Positions 26,340 to 34,848 of a stretch of DNA of 64,000 nt are shown in pieces (position 1 is the first letter of the stretch; every line of letters starts with the position of its first letter). The translations under genes were made by a program, and so were the position numbers. The stretch comes from Streptomyces spectabilis (GTDB lineage Bacteria > Actinomycetota > Actinomycetes > Streptomycetales > Streptomycetaceae). The notes under the pieces are model-generated. The model saw only the letters and a program-made list of their open reading frames with translations. It ran no database searches and was not told where the DNA came from. The DNA lies in assembly GCF_008704795.1 (NCBI RefSeq), contig NZ_CP023690.1, positions 372,001 through 436,000 of the forward strand, in the 5' to 3' direction.

Positions 26340-26855
26340 TCAGCCGCGCCCGCGGGCGCCGCATTCGGACTGTGGCAGAACCTTGTTGTCCTTGCCCAGG
26401 GGCGAGTCGCCGAGTCCGGCTCCTGACCAGTAGACCGCGGTCGACGCCTGCGGTGTGCCCTCGGGCGCGGTGACGAAGAATTCGGAGATGTACCGCTGCC
26501 CGCCTGCGGTCTTTCCCTCAATCTCCAACACCCTGCCGCCGGCGGACTCCTCCGTGTTCCGGACGACCACGGAGCGCAGCACACGAGGTTTGGGGCCTGG
26601 CTTCAGGCAGAAGGTGTCTGCCTGCTTGCGTGTGTATGCGCACGCCTTTTCCTGGTAGGCGAGTTCCTTACAGAACTGTGCCGCGCTCAGCTTCGGCGCG
26701 CGGGCCACTACACGGTCCAGAACCTGCTTCGCCTGTTTCTCGCTGACTGCGGCAGGAGGCTGGCTGTCCGGGGGGTCGCTTTCTTCGGAGCAGGCACTCA
26801 CCGCAAGGAGAAGGGGTACGCACAGCAGAGCGGGGAGCATGGTTGATCGTCGCAT
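26340..26855 (-). CDS. Small putative lipoprotein
   Basis: 171 residues from the ATG at 26855; a second ATG lies five codons in. The leader MRRSTMLPALLCVPLLLAV ends in SAC, a lipobox with Cys near residue 22, followed by an acidic, Pro-rich linker. The mature part has four Cys (FCKEL, KACAYT, TFCLK, SECGA) that may form disulfides. No family is recognised. The neighbouring minus-strand gene upstream is a truncated remnant. Confidence 0.65.
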   Translation of the reverse strand: MRRSTMLPALLCVPLLLAVSACSEESDPPDSQPPAAVSEKQAKQVLDRVVARAPKLSAAQFCKELAYQEKACAYTRKQADTFCLKPGPKPRVLRSVVVRNTEESAGGRVLEIEGKTAGGQRYISEFFVTAPEGTPQASTAVYWSGAGLGDSPLGKDNKVLPQSECGARGRG

Positions 26856-26954
26856 GGGTGCCTTACAAATCCGGGTCGATGGGAGAGATGGGGCACGGGG
26901 CGGAAGCACGCCGAAGCCTGCTCCCGCCCCGTGGGGCCGGCCAGGTCGGAGGGG

Positions 26955-27296
26955 TCAGACAGTTGCGCCGACGTTGATCCAGTGCTTCCACTTCGGGCGG
27001 CCGCTGTACTGGCCCAGCTTCACCGCGACTTGGTGCTGAGTACCACGGGAGTGGGACGCCTTGCCCTTCCAGTAGCTGCTCATCTTGCCAGGCTCGCGGT
27101 ACTTGAAGATCAGCTGCTTCTCACATACGTCGAAGCTCGCAGAGACACTGGCCTTCCACAGCGAGACGCTCGCACTTCGGCTCCGGCAGTCGTTACGATC
27201 CTGGCTGGCGTTGGGCGCCCAGTCCTGCCACCGCACAACGGGCCCGTACGGATTGCGCTACACACCGTGCCCGCACCGCGAGATACGCCAGGCCCC
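26955..27296 (-). pseudogene. C-terminal remnant of an exported protein, cut at an IS end
   Basis: The readable part runs from RNPYGPVVRWQDWAPNAS to SGRPKWKHWINVGATV (about 98 residues), rich in Lys, Trp and Ser, like the end of a small secreted protein. An in-frame stop stands just before it, and at 27297 it meets CTAG and an IS701-type terminus. No start or signal peptide remains. I infer that insertion removed the 5' part. No family was recognised. Confidence 0.5.
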
Positions 27297-27325
27297 CTAG
27301 TACTCCAGCCGTAGATCGTGATCTT
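27297..27325. mobile_element. Solitary IS701-type terminus
   Basis: CTAG at 27297-27300 is followed by a 25-base sequence beginning TACTCCAGCCGTAGATCGTG that is the exact inverse of bases 30091-30115, the right end of the nearby IS701-family element. After base 25 it resembles the left end of that element (GCTGGT). No transposase lies directly behind it. It is either a leftover of another copy or the outer end of a larger unit spanning to 30115. Confidence 0.7.
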
Positions 27326-27550
27326 GCTGGTCGGGGCCGGCCGGGGAAAGCCTCAGCATCCTTACGGGGGGTAACCCCCGACACCACCCTGACGACAGCG
27401 CATCGGTACGTCAGGGGGGAAGCCGGATGGGCCGATCCCCCCTCCGCTGGTGGGATGGTCGCCGACCGCCGCATTCGGGGGCGACGCAGTCTCGGGCCAC
27501 AGCTTGAGCGGTCCCTGAACGCGCGCAACCTGAACACAGAAGGGGTCGCC

Positions 27551-28699
27551 ATGCATGGGTTAAGAAGGCGTCGGCGAGGCCTGCTCGTCCTGACCAGCCT
27601 GGCTACAGCCGTCCTCGTCGCATCGACCGCGCCCACGGCGGCGGCGAAGCCGCGGCCGGCCGATCCGCTCAAATGGCAGGTGGAGGCGATCCACCACACC
27701 GGGGCCGTCGGTGTGCACGCCGAGGTGGCGTCACCGGACGCACGCGACAGCGCGTACGCCGGGACGGCCGCGATGAACACAGGGAGGCCGATGCCGCGGG
27801 ACGGCAGGTTCCGGATCGGCAGTGCCACCAAGACCTTAACCGCCACGGTCGTGCTGCAACTCGTCGGCGAGGGGCGAATGTCCCTGGAAGACACCGTCGA
27901 GCAGTGGCTGCCGGGAGTGGTCCGGGGCAACGGCAACGACGGCAGCCAAATCACCGTACGGCAGCTGCTGCAGCACACCAGCGGCATCCCTGACGTCAAG
28001 CCGGAGATTCCCGCGTTGAACAGCGCAAACGGCTATCGGGCCGAGCGGTATCGCACCTACACCGCCGAGGAGTTGGTGGAGCGGGCGATGCGGAACCGAC
28101 CCGACTTCCCGCCGGGCCGTGGCTGGTCGTACTCCAACACCAACTACACCATCGCCGCCATGATCATCCATAAGGTCACCGGCCGTAGTTGGGCAACGGA
28201 GGTGCACGACCGGATCATCCGTCCACTGAGCCTGACGGACACGACGACGCCCGACACCTTCCCGTTCATCCTGGGTCCCAACGCCCGGGGCTACGCCGCG
28301 TTCGGCACCGACAGGAGCATCGACGTCACGACCCTCAATCCGAGTATGGCCGTCGGCTCCGGCTCGATCATCAGCACCGCACACGACCTGAACCGGTTCT
28401 ATGCCGCGCTGCTCGGCGGCCGTCTGCTGGCTCCGGCGCAGCTCGACGAGATGACGACCACCATGCCCGCGCCCGAGCTGGGCGTGAGGTATGGACTCGG
28501 TCTTGCCGAGATTCCGTTGCCCTGTGGCGGCAGCTACTTCGGCCACCGGGGCGAACTCCTCGGCTATGTCACCTGGGGTGGCGCCACCCGAGACGGGACC
28601 CGGACCGCCGTGGTGTACGTCACCAGTGACGGCGGCCAGGACACCCAGCAGGCCATGACCACACTCATGGGTCGGGAACTGTGCCGGACCCGCTCCTAG
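27551..28699 (+). CDS. Serine hydrolase of the beta-lactamase/D-Ala carboxypeptidase family
   Basis: 382 residues from the ATG at 27551, with AGGGG five bases upstream. An Arg-rich start and LLVLTSLATAVLVASTAPTA form a signal peptide. Catalytic motifs are S91-x-x-K94 (SATK), Y194-S-N (YSN) and H332-R-G, the class C/DD-peptidase triad. It is probably an exported D-amino-acid peptidase or esterase rather than a proven resistance enzyme. Its stop TAG lies inside CTAG at 28696-28699, exactly where the IS701 element has inserted, so the protein seems complete. The 5' region at 27360-27500 holds several short inverted repeats. Confidence 0.87.
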   Translation: MHGLRRRRRGLLVLTSLATAVLVASTAPTAAAKPRPADPLKWQVEAIHHTGAVGVHAEVASPDARDSAYAGTAAMNTGRPMPRDGRFRIGSATKTLTATVVLQLVGEGRMSLEDTVEQWLPGVVRGNGNDGSQITVRQLLQHTSGIPDVKPEIPALNSANGYRAERYRTYTAEELVERAMRNRPDFPPGRGWSYSNTNYTIAAMIIHKVTGRSWATEVHDRIIRPLSLTDTTTPDTFPFILGPNARGYAAFGTDRSIDVTTLNPSMAVGSGSIISTAHDLNRFYAALLGGRLLAPAQLDEMTTTMPAPELGVRYGLGLAEIPLPCGGSYFGHRGELLGYVTWGGATRDGTRTAVVYVTSDGGQDTQQAMTTLMGRELCRTRS

Positions 28700-30115
28700 T
28701 ACTCCAGCCGTGGTACGCGCTCTTGCTGGTGGACAGACTGCGGGAAGGTCGCGGCCACCGCTGATCATCGGTGTGTGAAGACTGAAGATTATGCGGTGGC
28801 CGTGGGTCACGGCGTAGACCCTGCCCGCTGGCAGGAGGAGTTCGAGGTCCTGATGGGTCGGATAGCGGGCCGGTTCGCGCGGGTTGAGCCCCGGCGCCGG
28901 TTGAGGGCCTTCGTGCAGGGGCTGCTGTCGGAGCTGCCGCGCAAGAACTGCTGGTCGATCGCCGAGTGGGCCGGGGAGCCGAGTCCGGACGGCATGCAGC
29001 ACCTGCTCGGCCGGGCCAGGTGGGATGCCGACCGCGTGCGTGATGACGTGCGCGAGTACGTGCTGGAGCATCTGCACGACGAGGATGCGGTGCTGGTGGT
29101 CGACGAGACCGGCGATGTGAAGAAGGGCACGCACACCGTCGCCGTCCAGCGCCAGTACACCGGCACCGCCGGCAGGATCGAAAACGCCCAGGTCGCCGTC
29201 TACCTCGTCTACGCGGGACTGCACGGGCACGCGGCGGTGGACCGTGAGCTGTACATCCCGCGCTCGTGGACGTGCGATCCGGACCGCTGCCGGGCCGCGG
29301 GCCTGGGCGAGGACACCGTCTTCGCGACCAAGCCGGAACTGGCCGCCCGCATGATCGGCCGGTTCCTCGACGCCGGGCACCGCGTGGGCTGGGTCGCAGG
29401 CGACGAAGTCTACGGCGGCAACCCCAAGCTGCGGTCCACCCTGGAAGAGCGCAAAGTCGGCTACGTGCTCGCCGTCGCCTGCTCAGCCGAAGTGACCACC
29501 GGTGCGGGAAAGTTCCGCGCGGACGCCCTGGCCGCGAAGGTCCCGAAGCGGGCCTGGCAGAAGCTGTCGGCAGGCGTCGGCGCCAAGGGGCACCGCTTCT
29601 ACGACTGGGCCGTCATCGACCTGGCCGAGCCCCGGCCAGGCAGTCACCGGCTGCTGATCCGCCGCAACCGCACCACCGGTGAACACGCTTACTACCGCTG
29701 CTTCTCGCCGGCCCCGGTGCCCCTGGCCACACTCGTCCGCGTCGCCGGGTCACGATGGCGGGTGGAAGAGACCTTCCAGGCTGGGAAGGGCCTGGCCGGA
29801 CTGGACGAGCACCAACTCCGCCGCTTCACCTCGTGGTCTCGCTGGGTCACCCTGGCCATGCTCGCCCATGCCTTCCTCGCCGTCGTGCGCGCCGACGAAC
29901 ACACCCGCCATCCCGCCCCGGACGGGCTGATCCCGCTCACCTGCAACGAGATCCAGCGACTGTTCACGATGCTCGTCGCCCACCATGTGCACGATGTGGC
30001 CCACCGGCTCAGCTGGTCAGCCTGGCGACGCCGTCATCAGGCCCGAGCCCGCGCCAGCCATTACCGAAGACAAGCCGCGAATCAGACATGAAGATCACGA
30101 TCTACGGCTGGAGTA
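28700..30115 (+). mobile_element. IS701-family insertion sequence
   Basis: The ends are TACTCCAGCCGT at 28700-28711 and its inverse at 30104-30115; beyond that the left end differs from the right. Identical CTAG copies flank it (28696-28699 and 30116-30119), matching the 4-base YTAR target duplication known for the IS701 family. It carries a single transposase gene. The insertion falls on a CTAG that serves as the stop of two convergent genes. Confidence 0.85.
28775..30091 (+). CDS. IS701-family transposase
   Basis: 438 residues, full length for the family. VLVVDETGDVKKG holds the first catalytic Asp; GWVAGDEVYGGN the second; and RWRVEETFQAGKGLAGLDEH the Glu region. The frame is unbroken, and its stop overlaps the right terminal repeat. 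The GTG start at 28775 has no good Shine-Dalgarno sequence, as is common in these elements. It should be an active DDE enzyme. Confidence 0.92.
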   Translation: MKTEDYAVAVGHGVDPARWQEEFEVLMGRIAGRFARVEPRRRLRAFVQGLLSELPRKNCWSIAEWAGEPSPDGMQHLLGRARWDADRVRDDVREYVLEHLHDEDAVLVVDETGDVKKGTHTVAVQRQYTGTAGRIENAQVAVYLVYAGLHGHAAVDRELYIPRSWTCDPDRCRAAGLGEDTVFATKPELAARMIGRFLDAGHRVGWVAGDEVYGGNPKLRSTLEERKVGYVLAVACSAEVTTGAGKFRADALAAKVPKRAWQKLSAGVGAKGHRFYDWAVIDLAEPRPGSHRLLIRRNRTTGEHAYYRCFSPAPVPLATLVRVAGSRWRVEETFQAGKGLAGLDEHQLRRFTSWSRWVTLAMLAHAFLAVVRADEHTRHPAPDGLIPLTCNEIQRLFTMLVAHHVHDVAHRLSWSAWRRRHQARARASHYRRQAANQT

Positions 30116-30712
30116 CTAGCCGTCACATGTACTCAAGGCACGCTTGGAATAGAAGTTCCACGTCTTGTTCCCGTCGTACCTCTCCACCCAGTTCTGATAG
30201 CAGCTGTCGTTGAAGGCAGCGTAGATCTTCCTTCCGAGCCATTTCGCAGAGAGAGTCTTGCGCCGGAAACAGTCACTGGCGATCTTCTGCGCGTACGGCC
30301 GGACCGCCGCCGCCTTCACCGACGCCCCTTCAGGGGTCTGCTCGGGGTCGTACTGCGTCATGTCGTCGGGCTCCGACGACTCTTCCCACTCCACGTTCAG
30401 ATTGCAGGAATCGGACGTCTCGGCGAGTTCTTCCAGTGCGAGCTGCGCATCCGCCGCGGCGTCGCCGGCATCTGCGGCCTTGTCAGCGGCGTCCTGGGCG
30501 GGAGCCGTCGAGTACGTGATGTTGACCGCGTTGCGCGGTGCGACGAGGACCTCCCCGCCACGATCGCTGCAGGCTCCTTCCGGGAGCTCGAGTTCGTCAG
30601 CCACCTTGCCCATGTCGACCTCGAGGACCTTGTAGTCGCCCTCAAGCTCGTTGGCCGCCGCGGCACCTGCCGCCGCATCTGGCGTGGTCACCACCAGTGT
30701 CTGGTGCGTCAC
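30116..30712 (-). CDS. Hypothetical protein ending at the IS701 insertion site
   Basis: 198 residues from a GTG at 30712, with an in-frame stop six codons further up. The first half is acidic and Ala-rich (ADKAADAGDAAADAQLALEE). The second half holds several Cys (SCNLN, DCFRRK, SCYQNW, STCDG) and Trp, like an exported disulfide protein. No signal peptide is visible, so the true 5' end may be lost. Its TAG stop is in the CTAG duplicated by the IS. Before insertion this gene and the serine hydrolase gene met tail to tail on the same four bases. Confidence 0.5.
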   Translation of the reverse strand: MTHQTLVVTTPDAAAGAAAANELEGDYKVLEVDMGKVADELELPEGACSDRGGEVLVAPRNAVNITYSTAPAQDAADKAADAGDAAADAQLALEELAETSDSCNLNVEWEESSEPDDMTQYDPEQTPEGASVKAAAVRPYAQKIASDCFRRKTLSAKWLGRKIYAAFNDSCYQNWVERYDGNKTWNFYSKRALSTCDG

Positions 30713-31394
30713 GAGAACGTATCAGAGCTCAACATCACCAAGGAACCCCCACAGTCCTTACAGGTCGCAGCACGGCCTCCCCCGTGCCCTTGCCCCGACC
30801 CCGCAGGGCGTAGCCCAGGCGCATGTGCCTGAAGCCATCGACGGTCGGCTCCGGCCGCGAAGTCCGGCCAGTGGTCGAGCACACTGCCGCCGACAACCGG
30901 AAGATCCGATGCCCAGTCGGCGATCAAGCCCTGGAGCAAGGCGGCGAACCCGGACGGCTCACGGCCGGCAAGCTGCACGGGCCCGGGCCCGGGCCCGGGC
31001 CCGGCACCGCCGCGGAGTGCAGGCCTCGCTCCCCCCGCACTTTCTGGCGGCCTCACGAGCGGCGTGCAGTGCGACCCAGGCCAGACCGACGCCGGACGTC
31101 TCGCTGCCGCTCACGACTGCCCCACAGGGTGTAGCCGAGGTCCAGGTGCTCGAGCCCGAGAGGGAGACTGCCGCCCTGACTCACCCAGGCCACTTGGCGC
31201 GGGCCAGGCCAAGCAGTGACAGCGTGACGGCTTCAGCCGCGCCGCCAGCAGCTGGACCAGCCCGCCGCTCACGCCCGCGCCCACGGGCCAGCCACCTGCC
31301 GCCTGACGGCGAAGCAGCCACCGGCGTCAGGATGAGGTCGACAGTCACCCTGCGTACGCGACCACGCCAGGTGGACCAGAGCCCACCCTCATCA
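30713..31394. other. Gene-poor interval with a GGGCCC repeat
   Basis: No convincing gene. Two short minus-strand pieces, one reading HMRLGYALRG near 30820 and one reading HLDLGYTLWG near 31140, resemble each other and may be remnants of one repeated or duplicated coding segment. Bases 30979-31004 are a run of alternating GGG and CCC. Codon bias is poor elsewhere. Confidence 0.45.
30979..31004. repeat. GGGCCC simple repeat
   Basis: About four tandem, self-complementary GGGCCC units run from 30979 to 31004. Such a tract can slip in replication and forms alternative hairpins. It is not placed behind a gene as a terminator would be, and no T-tract follows. Confidence 0.75.
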
Positions 31395-32237
31395 CTATCG
31401 ATCGGGCGCATCGACACCGGACGACTCACTGATGCGCATCGAAGCGGCATCCACGGAAAGCGGCACAGCCGACCTGCTCCGGATCAGCCGCAGCAGTGCC
31501 TGTTCTGAAGCGCTGGACATCTCACTCGGGACACCCAGGGAGTCCAGATAGCCGACCGTTGCTCGCATCTCGGCCGACCGGCGTTCGGCGTGCTGCCGGG
31601 TGCCGGTGAGGAATCGGTCGATCATGACCGGTCCGTCGGCGCCCAGTTGGTCCGTGATCTGCTCGCGCATCCACTTTTCGCAGCCCGCCGCGCGAGCGGC
31701 TTCCACCGCCTCACAGATGACCAGGGCGAGTGGCTTCATCAGCACGCTGCGCAGCAGTTTGCGGGTGGCAGCAGCACCGGCGGGAGACGTCAGCAGCTCG
31801 ACGGGTGCGCCAAGTCCCCGTAGCACCCGGGCGACGGCGGGGCCACCGGGGCCGCTGGCGACCACGGCCGTCCGTGCGCCCGTGAGCGGTACCGTGCCGA
31901 GGATCGCGACATCGGCGAAGGACACCGGCGCATCGGCGAAGGCCTCGGCGGCCTCGGTCATCGTCGCCGGGGAAGCCGCGGTGAGGTCTGCCCAGCAGGT
32001 GCCCGGGGCGAGAGCGGGGCGGGCCTGCGTCGCCAGGCGGACACTCAATGACGCCGGGGTGAGCAGCAGCACCAGCTCGGCGTCGCGTACGGCGTCGGCC
32101 AGGTCCGCCGCGCGGTGGACACCGCTGGGGGTGGCGGCGGGGCCGGGGTCGAATCCGGTCGTCTCGTGTCCGGCGGCGGCCACGGCCGTCGCGTAACGGG
32201 AGCCGGCCTCGCCGAGGCCGATCACAGCGATGTGCAT
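31395..32237 (-). CDS. DUF1932/6-phosphogluconate-dehydrogenase-like NADP oxidoreductase
   Basis: 280 residues from the ATG at 32237 with AAGGAGA upstream. N-terminal GLGEAGSRYA binds NAD(P), and LLLTPASLS and ADLTAASP follow the 3-hydroxyisobutyrate-dehydrogenase pattern. The helical C-terminal part, with ATRKLLRSVLMKPLALVICE, is the DUF1932 domain. It would reduce or oxidise a beta-hydroxy acid or an imine. It is the last gene of the minus-strand operon, but separated by about 360 bases from the exporter gene, so it may have its own promoter. Confidence 0.82.
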   Translation of the reverse strand: MHIAVIGLGEAGSRYATAVAAAGHETTGFDPGPAATPSGVHRAADLADAVRDAELVLLLTPASLSVRLATQARPALAPGTCWADLTAASPATMTEAAEAFADAPVSFADVAILGTVPLTGARTAVVASGPGGPAVARVLRGLGAPVELLTSPAGAAATRKLLRSVLMKPLALVICEAVEAARAAGCEKWMREQITDQLGADGPVMIDRFLTGTRQHAERRSAEMRATVGYLDSLGVPSEMSSASEQALLRLIRSRSAVPLSVDAASMRISESSGVDAPDR

Positions 32238-32596
32238 CAACGTCTCCTTGAACGGTGGTGAAGCGGCGCTCCCCCGGCCAGGGGTGGCCGCCGCACGGAG
32301 TTCTTCTGGTGGGAATGACTCGTCGGACGACCCACCTGGGAACCCAGGCCCGTCCGGCCGGGCCGCGCACCTCACCGGTGTGAGCCAGCGGCCGATCGGC
32401 CGGACGAGTTCGGTGCCGACCGGCCCCGGCTTGCCCCTCGGGCGCGGTCCAAGTCATGTGCACCCCGGCGAGCCAGGCCGATTCCACCAGCCGGTCAAGG
32501 TGCTCGGTGCGGCGAAACACGAAAAGCCACTGGTCACGCGCGGCGTGGTTGCGGTCAGGAGTCGCGATACCAGAAGCGATACCAGAAGTCGCGACA
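32238..32596. other. Operon gap with a degenerate small frame and nested repeat
   Basis: A minus-strand frame opens at an ATG at 32604, overlapping the exporter stop, and reads ATSGIASGIAT, then DQWLFVFRRTEHLDRLVESA and WLAGVHMTW. It resembles genuine protein for some 50 codons and then becomes low-complexity and runs into the next gene. It may be the remains of a ninth operon gene. Its first part coincides with the nested repeat at 32561-32595. Confidence 0.4.
32561..32595. repeat. Tandem 12-mers framed by inverted 7-mers
   Basis: CGATACCAGAAG occurs twice without a gap (32565-32576 and 32577-32588). The pair is framed by GTCGCGA at 32561-32567 and its inverse TCGCGAC at 32589-32595. It lies just after the exporter stop codon inside the operon. 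It could be a regulator site, a small RNA hairpin or slippage within a coding sequence. Confidence 0.65.
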
Positions 32597-33520
32597 CTAG
32601 GCATCGACGCGTCCGCGCTCCCGCCGGATCACCGCACGCTCCGCTCGGCCCGGCACCGGATCCGGCCGACTCGTCGCACTCAGGATCACACCCGCCAACG
32701 CCACTGCCCCTCCCATGAGTTGGGACCAGATCAGCGGCGCCCCGGACAGCACCGCGAACAGGTAGCCGACGGCTGGGATGCCGCCGGTGAACGTGCCCGC
32801 CACGGATGCCTGCACCTTGCGCAGCGCGAAGGTCCACAGGAGCAGGGTGAGGCCGGACGCCACGACACCGAGGTAGATGATCGCGAGCCAGCCGTCGGTG
32901 GAGGGCGGCCGGAACCCCTTCCCACCGATCTCCCACCCCAGCCACGGCGTCAGGAACACCAGGCCCCACAGGCTGGACGCCGAGGCCAGTACGACCGGCT
33001 TGAAATGGGTGCAGAAGCGCCGAACGTAGGCGGTGTAGTACGCGTACGCGGCGACACCACTGAGCACGATCATGTTGCCGAGCAGGTCGAACCGGGGCCC
33101 ACCGCGCCCGACCACGAGCAGCACGCCGAGCACCGCAAGGACCAGTCCCAGTGCCCGGCCGGTACGGAGCCGTTCGCGCAGCCACAGCAGACCCAGCGTC
33201 GCGGTGAGCACCGGTAGTGCCGCCTGAAGGAGCGCGGCATTCTCTGGTGAGGTGAACAGCAGGCCCGCGTTCTGCAGTCCGTAGTAGAGGGCGACGCCGG
33301 TGAGTCCGCACACCACGTACGCGGACCTGAACAGGTCACGCGCCCGCAGCCCACCGGCGATGCCGAACGGGAGGAGCACCAGGGATCCGATGGCGAACCG
33401 CAGGAAGGTGAGCTGGGCCGGCCCGGTCTCGGCCAGCACGCGCTCGCTCACGACGAAGGTCGAGCCCCAGATCAGCACGGTGGTCGACAGCGCGAGCAGC
33501 GCGGAACCCCGACCCTTCAC
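32597..33520 (-). CDS. EamA/DMT-family exporter
   Basis: 307 residues with about ten membrane helices in two five-helix EamA repeats. Landmarks are LIWGSTFVVSE in helix 1, ALYYGLQNAGLLFTSPENAALLQAALPV in repeat one and GYLFAVLSGAPLIWSQLMGG near the end. The GTG start overlaps the ATP-grasp gene stop (GTGA). DMT proteins of this type export amino acids and small metabolites. In this operon the most likely cargo is the ligase product. The longer upstream frame is inside the preceding gene. Confidence 0.87.
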   Translation of the reverse strand: MKGRGSALLALSTTVLIWGSTFVVSERVLAETGPAQLTFLRFAIGSLVLLPFGIAGGLRARDLFRSAYVVCGLTGVALYYGLQNAGLLFTSPENAALLQAALPVLTATLGLLWLRERLRTGRALGLVLAVLGVLLVVGRGGPRFDLLGNMIVLSGVAAYAYYTAYVRRFCTHFKPVVLASASSLWGLVFLTPWLGWEIGGKGFRPPSTDGWLAIIYLGVVASGLTLLLWTFALRKVQASVAGTFTGGIPAVGYLFAVLSGAPLIWSQLMGGAVALAGVILSATSRPDPVPGRAERAVIRRERGRVDA

Positions 33521-34848
33521 TCGTCCTCCGGCACCAGTCGCAGGTCCCTGCGTACGCGCGTCACCGAGTTCCGCAGCTCGACGAGGGAGGTGCTCTGCAG
33601 GTGGAGCTGCGCGAGCCAGTACGGCTGCTCGTGCACCCGGTCCTCGACGACCCAGCCACGCTCCCGCTCGGCGTAGCCCGCGATCCGCACCGTCGGGTCC
33701 ACAAGCTCGGCCGGGTGCACGGCGAAGCCGCCGAACCGGACGGGGGTCCGATGGGTGCCCAGGCACTCGCTGCCATAGAGATAGACGGTGGCCGCGGCCC
33801 GCGACGGCTCCGAGTCGGGGTCGAAGCGCCGAGTGGTGCACGTACCGTGCAGCAACGCGTCCGCGAGGGCGCCGACCAGGTCACAGCCGTGGGCGAAGTC
33901 CGTCTCCGGGATGATCGTGCGGCCCGCGTAGCGAGCCGCGATCTCCACGACGGCACAGCTGCCGTCGGGCATGAGCTTGAGCTCGACATGCGTGCCGCAC
34001 GTGTCGAGGCCCAGTGCGGCGACGGCCCGTTCGGCCGTGTCGATCACCCGGCGGCGGGCGTCCACGTCCAGGGACGTCGGTGAGATGTGACCGCTCTGGG
34101 TGAGCGGAGGCACTTTCGGGGTCACGTCGGTGATGGCGACCGGTACGTACTCACCGGCCACCACCAGGCCTTCGACACAGACCTGGTCGCTGAAGCCCGG
34201 TACCGGGTACCACAAGTCCGGATCGCCGTGGAGCAGTTCCTCCACCAGGAAGGCCCCTTCGGCGTCGGCCGGAACGTCGAAGCCGGCCAGCGACTGCCGT
34301 GCCGAGGCGAACACCTGCTGCGCCTGGTCGGCGCGATCGACGCGCTGGATGCCGGCCGCGGACATACCGCGCCGTGGCTTGATCAGCACGGGACCGCCCA
34401 CCTCGGACATCAGGGCGACGATGTCCTCCTCCGACCGCAGCGGACGGTAGCGCACATTCGTCAGTCCTTCCGCCGTGAGGGCGTCCCGCATCAGGAGTTT
34501 GTCCCTGGCGCGTTCGGCACCGGCCGCGCCGGGACCGCGCAGCCCGAGCTTTTCCGCCGCGCCGGCCGTCTGCGTGGCGTAGAGCTCGCTGAAGCACACC
34601 AGAGCGTCGGCCTGCCAGTCCTGCGCTGCCACGACGACGCGTCGTTCGGTCTCCTGCTCGTCCCGCCGGTCCCATGTGCCGTCGTCCAGGAGAACGCGCT
34701 CCGCTCCGGCGGTGAGCAGGGCACGCTCTACCGGGTCGAGGCGTTCGGGGCGCGGCACGTAGACCGCGATACGGGCCCGCGCCCGCAGTACGGGCAGAAA
34801 GTACGGCAGCGGCGGGCCACCGTAGTCGTAGACGATGAGCACCCTCAT
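33517..34848 (-). CDS. ATP-grasp ligase, L-amino-acid-ligase-like
   Basis: 443 residues from the ATG at 34848. The N-terminal domain begins VLIVYDYGG. The ATP-grasp core has LIKPRRGMSAAGIQRV (P-loop-like lysine region), FLVEELLHGDPDL and the metal site HVELKLMPDGSCAVVEIAARYAG. Length and motif order resemble carboxylate-amine ligases such as BacD-like dipeptide synthetases. It would activate a carboxylate as acyl phosphate and join it to an amine. It overlaps both neighbours by four bases. The substrates are unknown. Confidence 0.85.
   Translation of the reverse strand: MRVLIVYDYGGPPLPYFLPVLRARARIAVYVPRPERLDPVERALLTAGAERVLLDDGTWDRRDEQETERRVVVAAQDWQADALVCFSELYATQTAGAAEKLGLRGPGAAGAERARDKLLMRDALTAEGLTNVRYRPLRSEEDIVALMSEVGGPVLIKPRRGMSAAGIQRVDRADQAQQVFASARQSLAGFDVPADAEGAFLVEELLHGDPDLWYPVPGFSDQVCVEGLVVAGEYVPVAITDVTPKVPPLTQSGHISPTSLDVDARRRVIDTAERAVAALGLDTCGTHVELKLMPDGSCAVVEIAARYAGRTIIPETDFAHGCDLVGALADALLHGTCTTRRFDPDSEPSRAAATVYLYGSECLGTHRTPVRFGGFAVHPAELVDPTVRIAGYAERERGWVVEDRVHEQPYWLAQLHLQSTSLVELRNSVTRVRRDLRLVPEDE

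Noticed and set aside
27301..28699. A second complete IS701 element on the left of the serine hydrolase gene
   Set aside because: Only one terminus is present, with no transposase sequence behind it.
27551..28699. An antibiotic-resistance beta-lactamase
   Set aside because: The three motifs fit equally well exported D-peptidases and esterases that are very common in Streptomyces; nothing here proves resistance.
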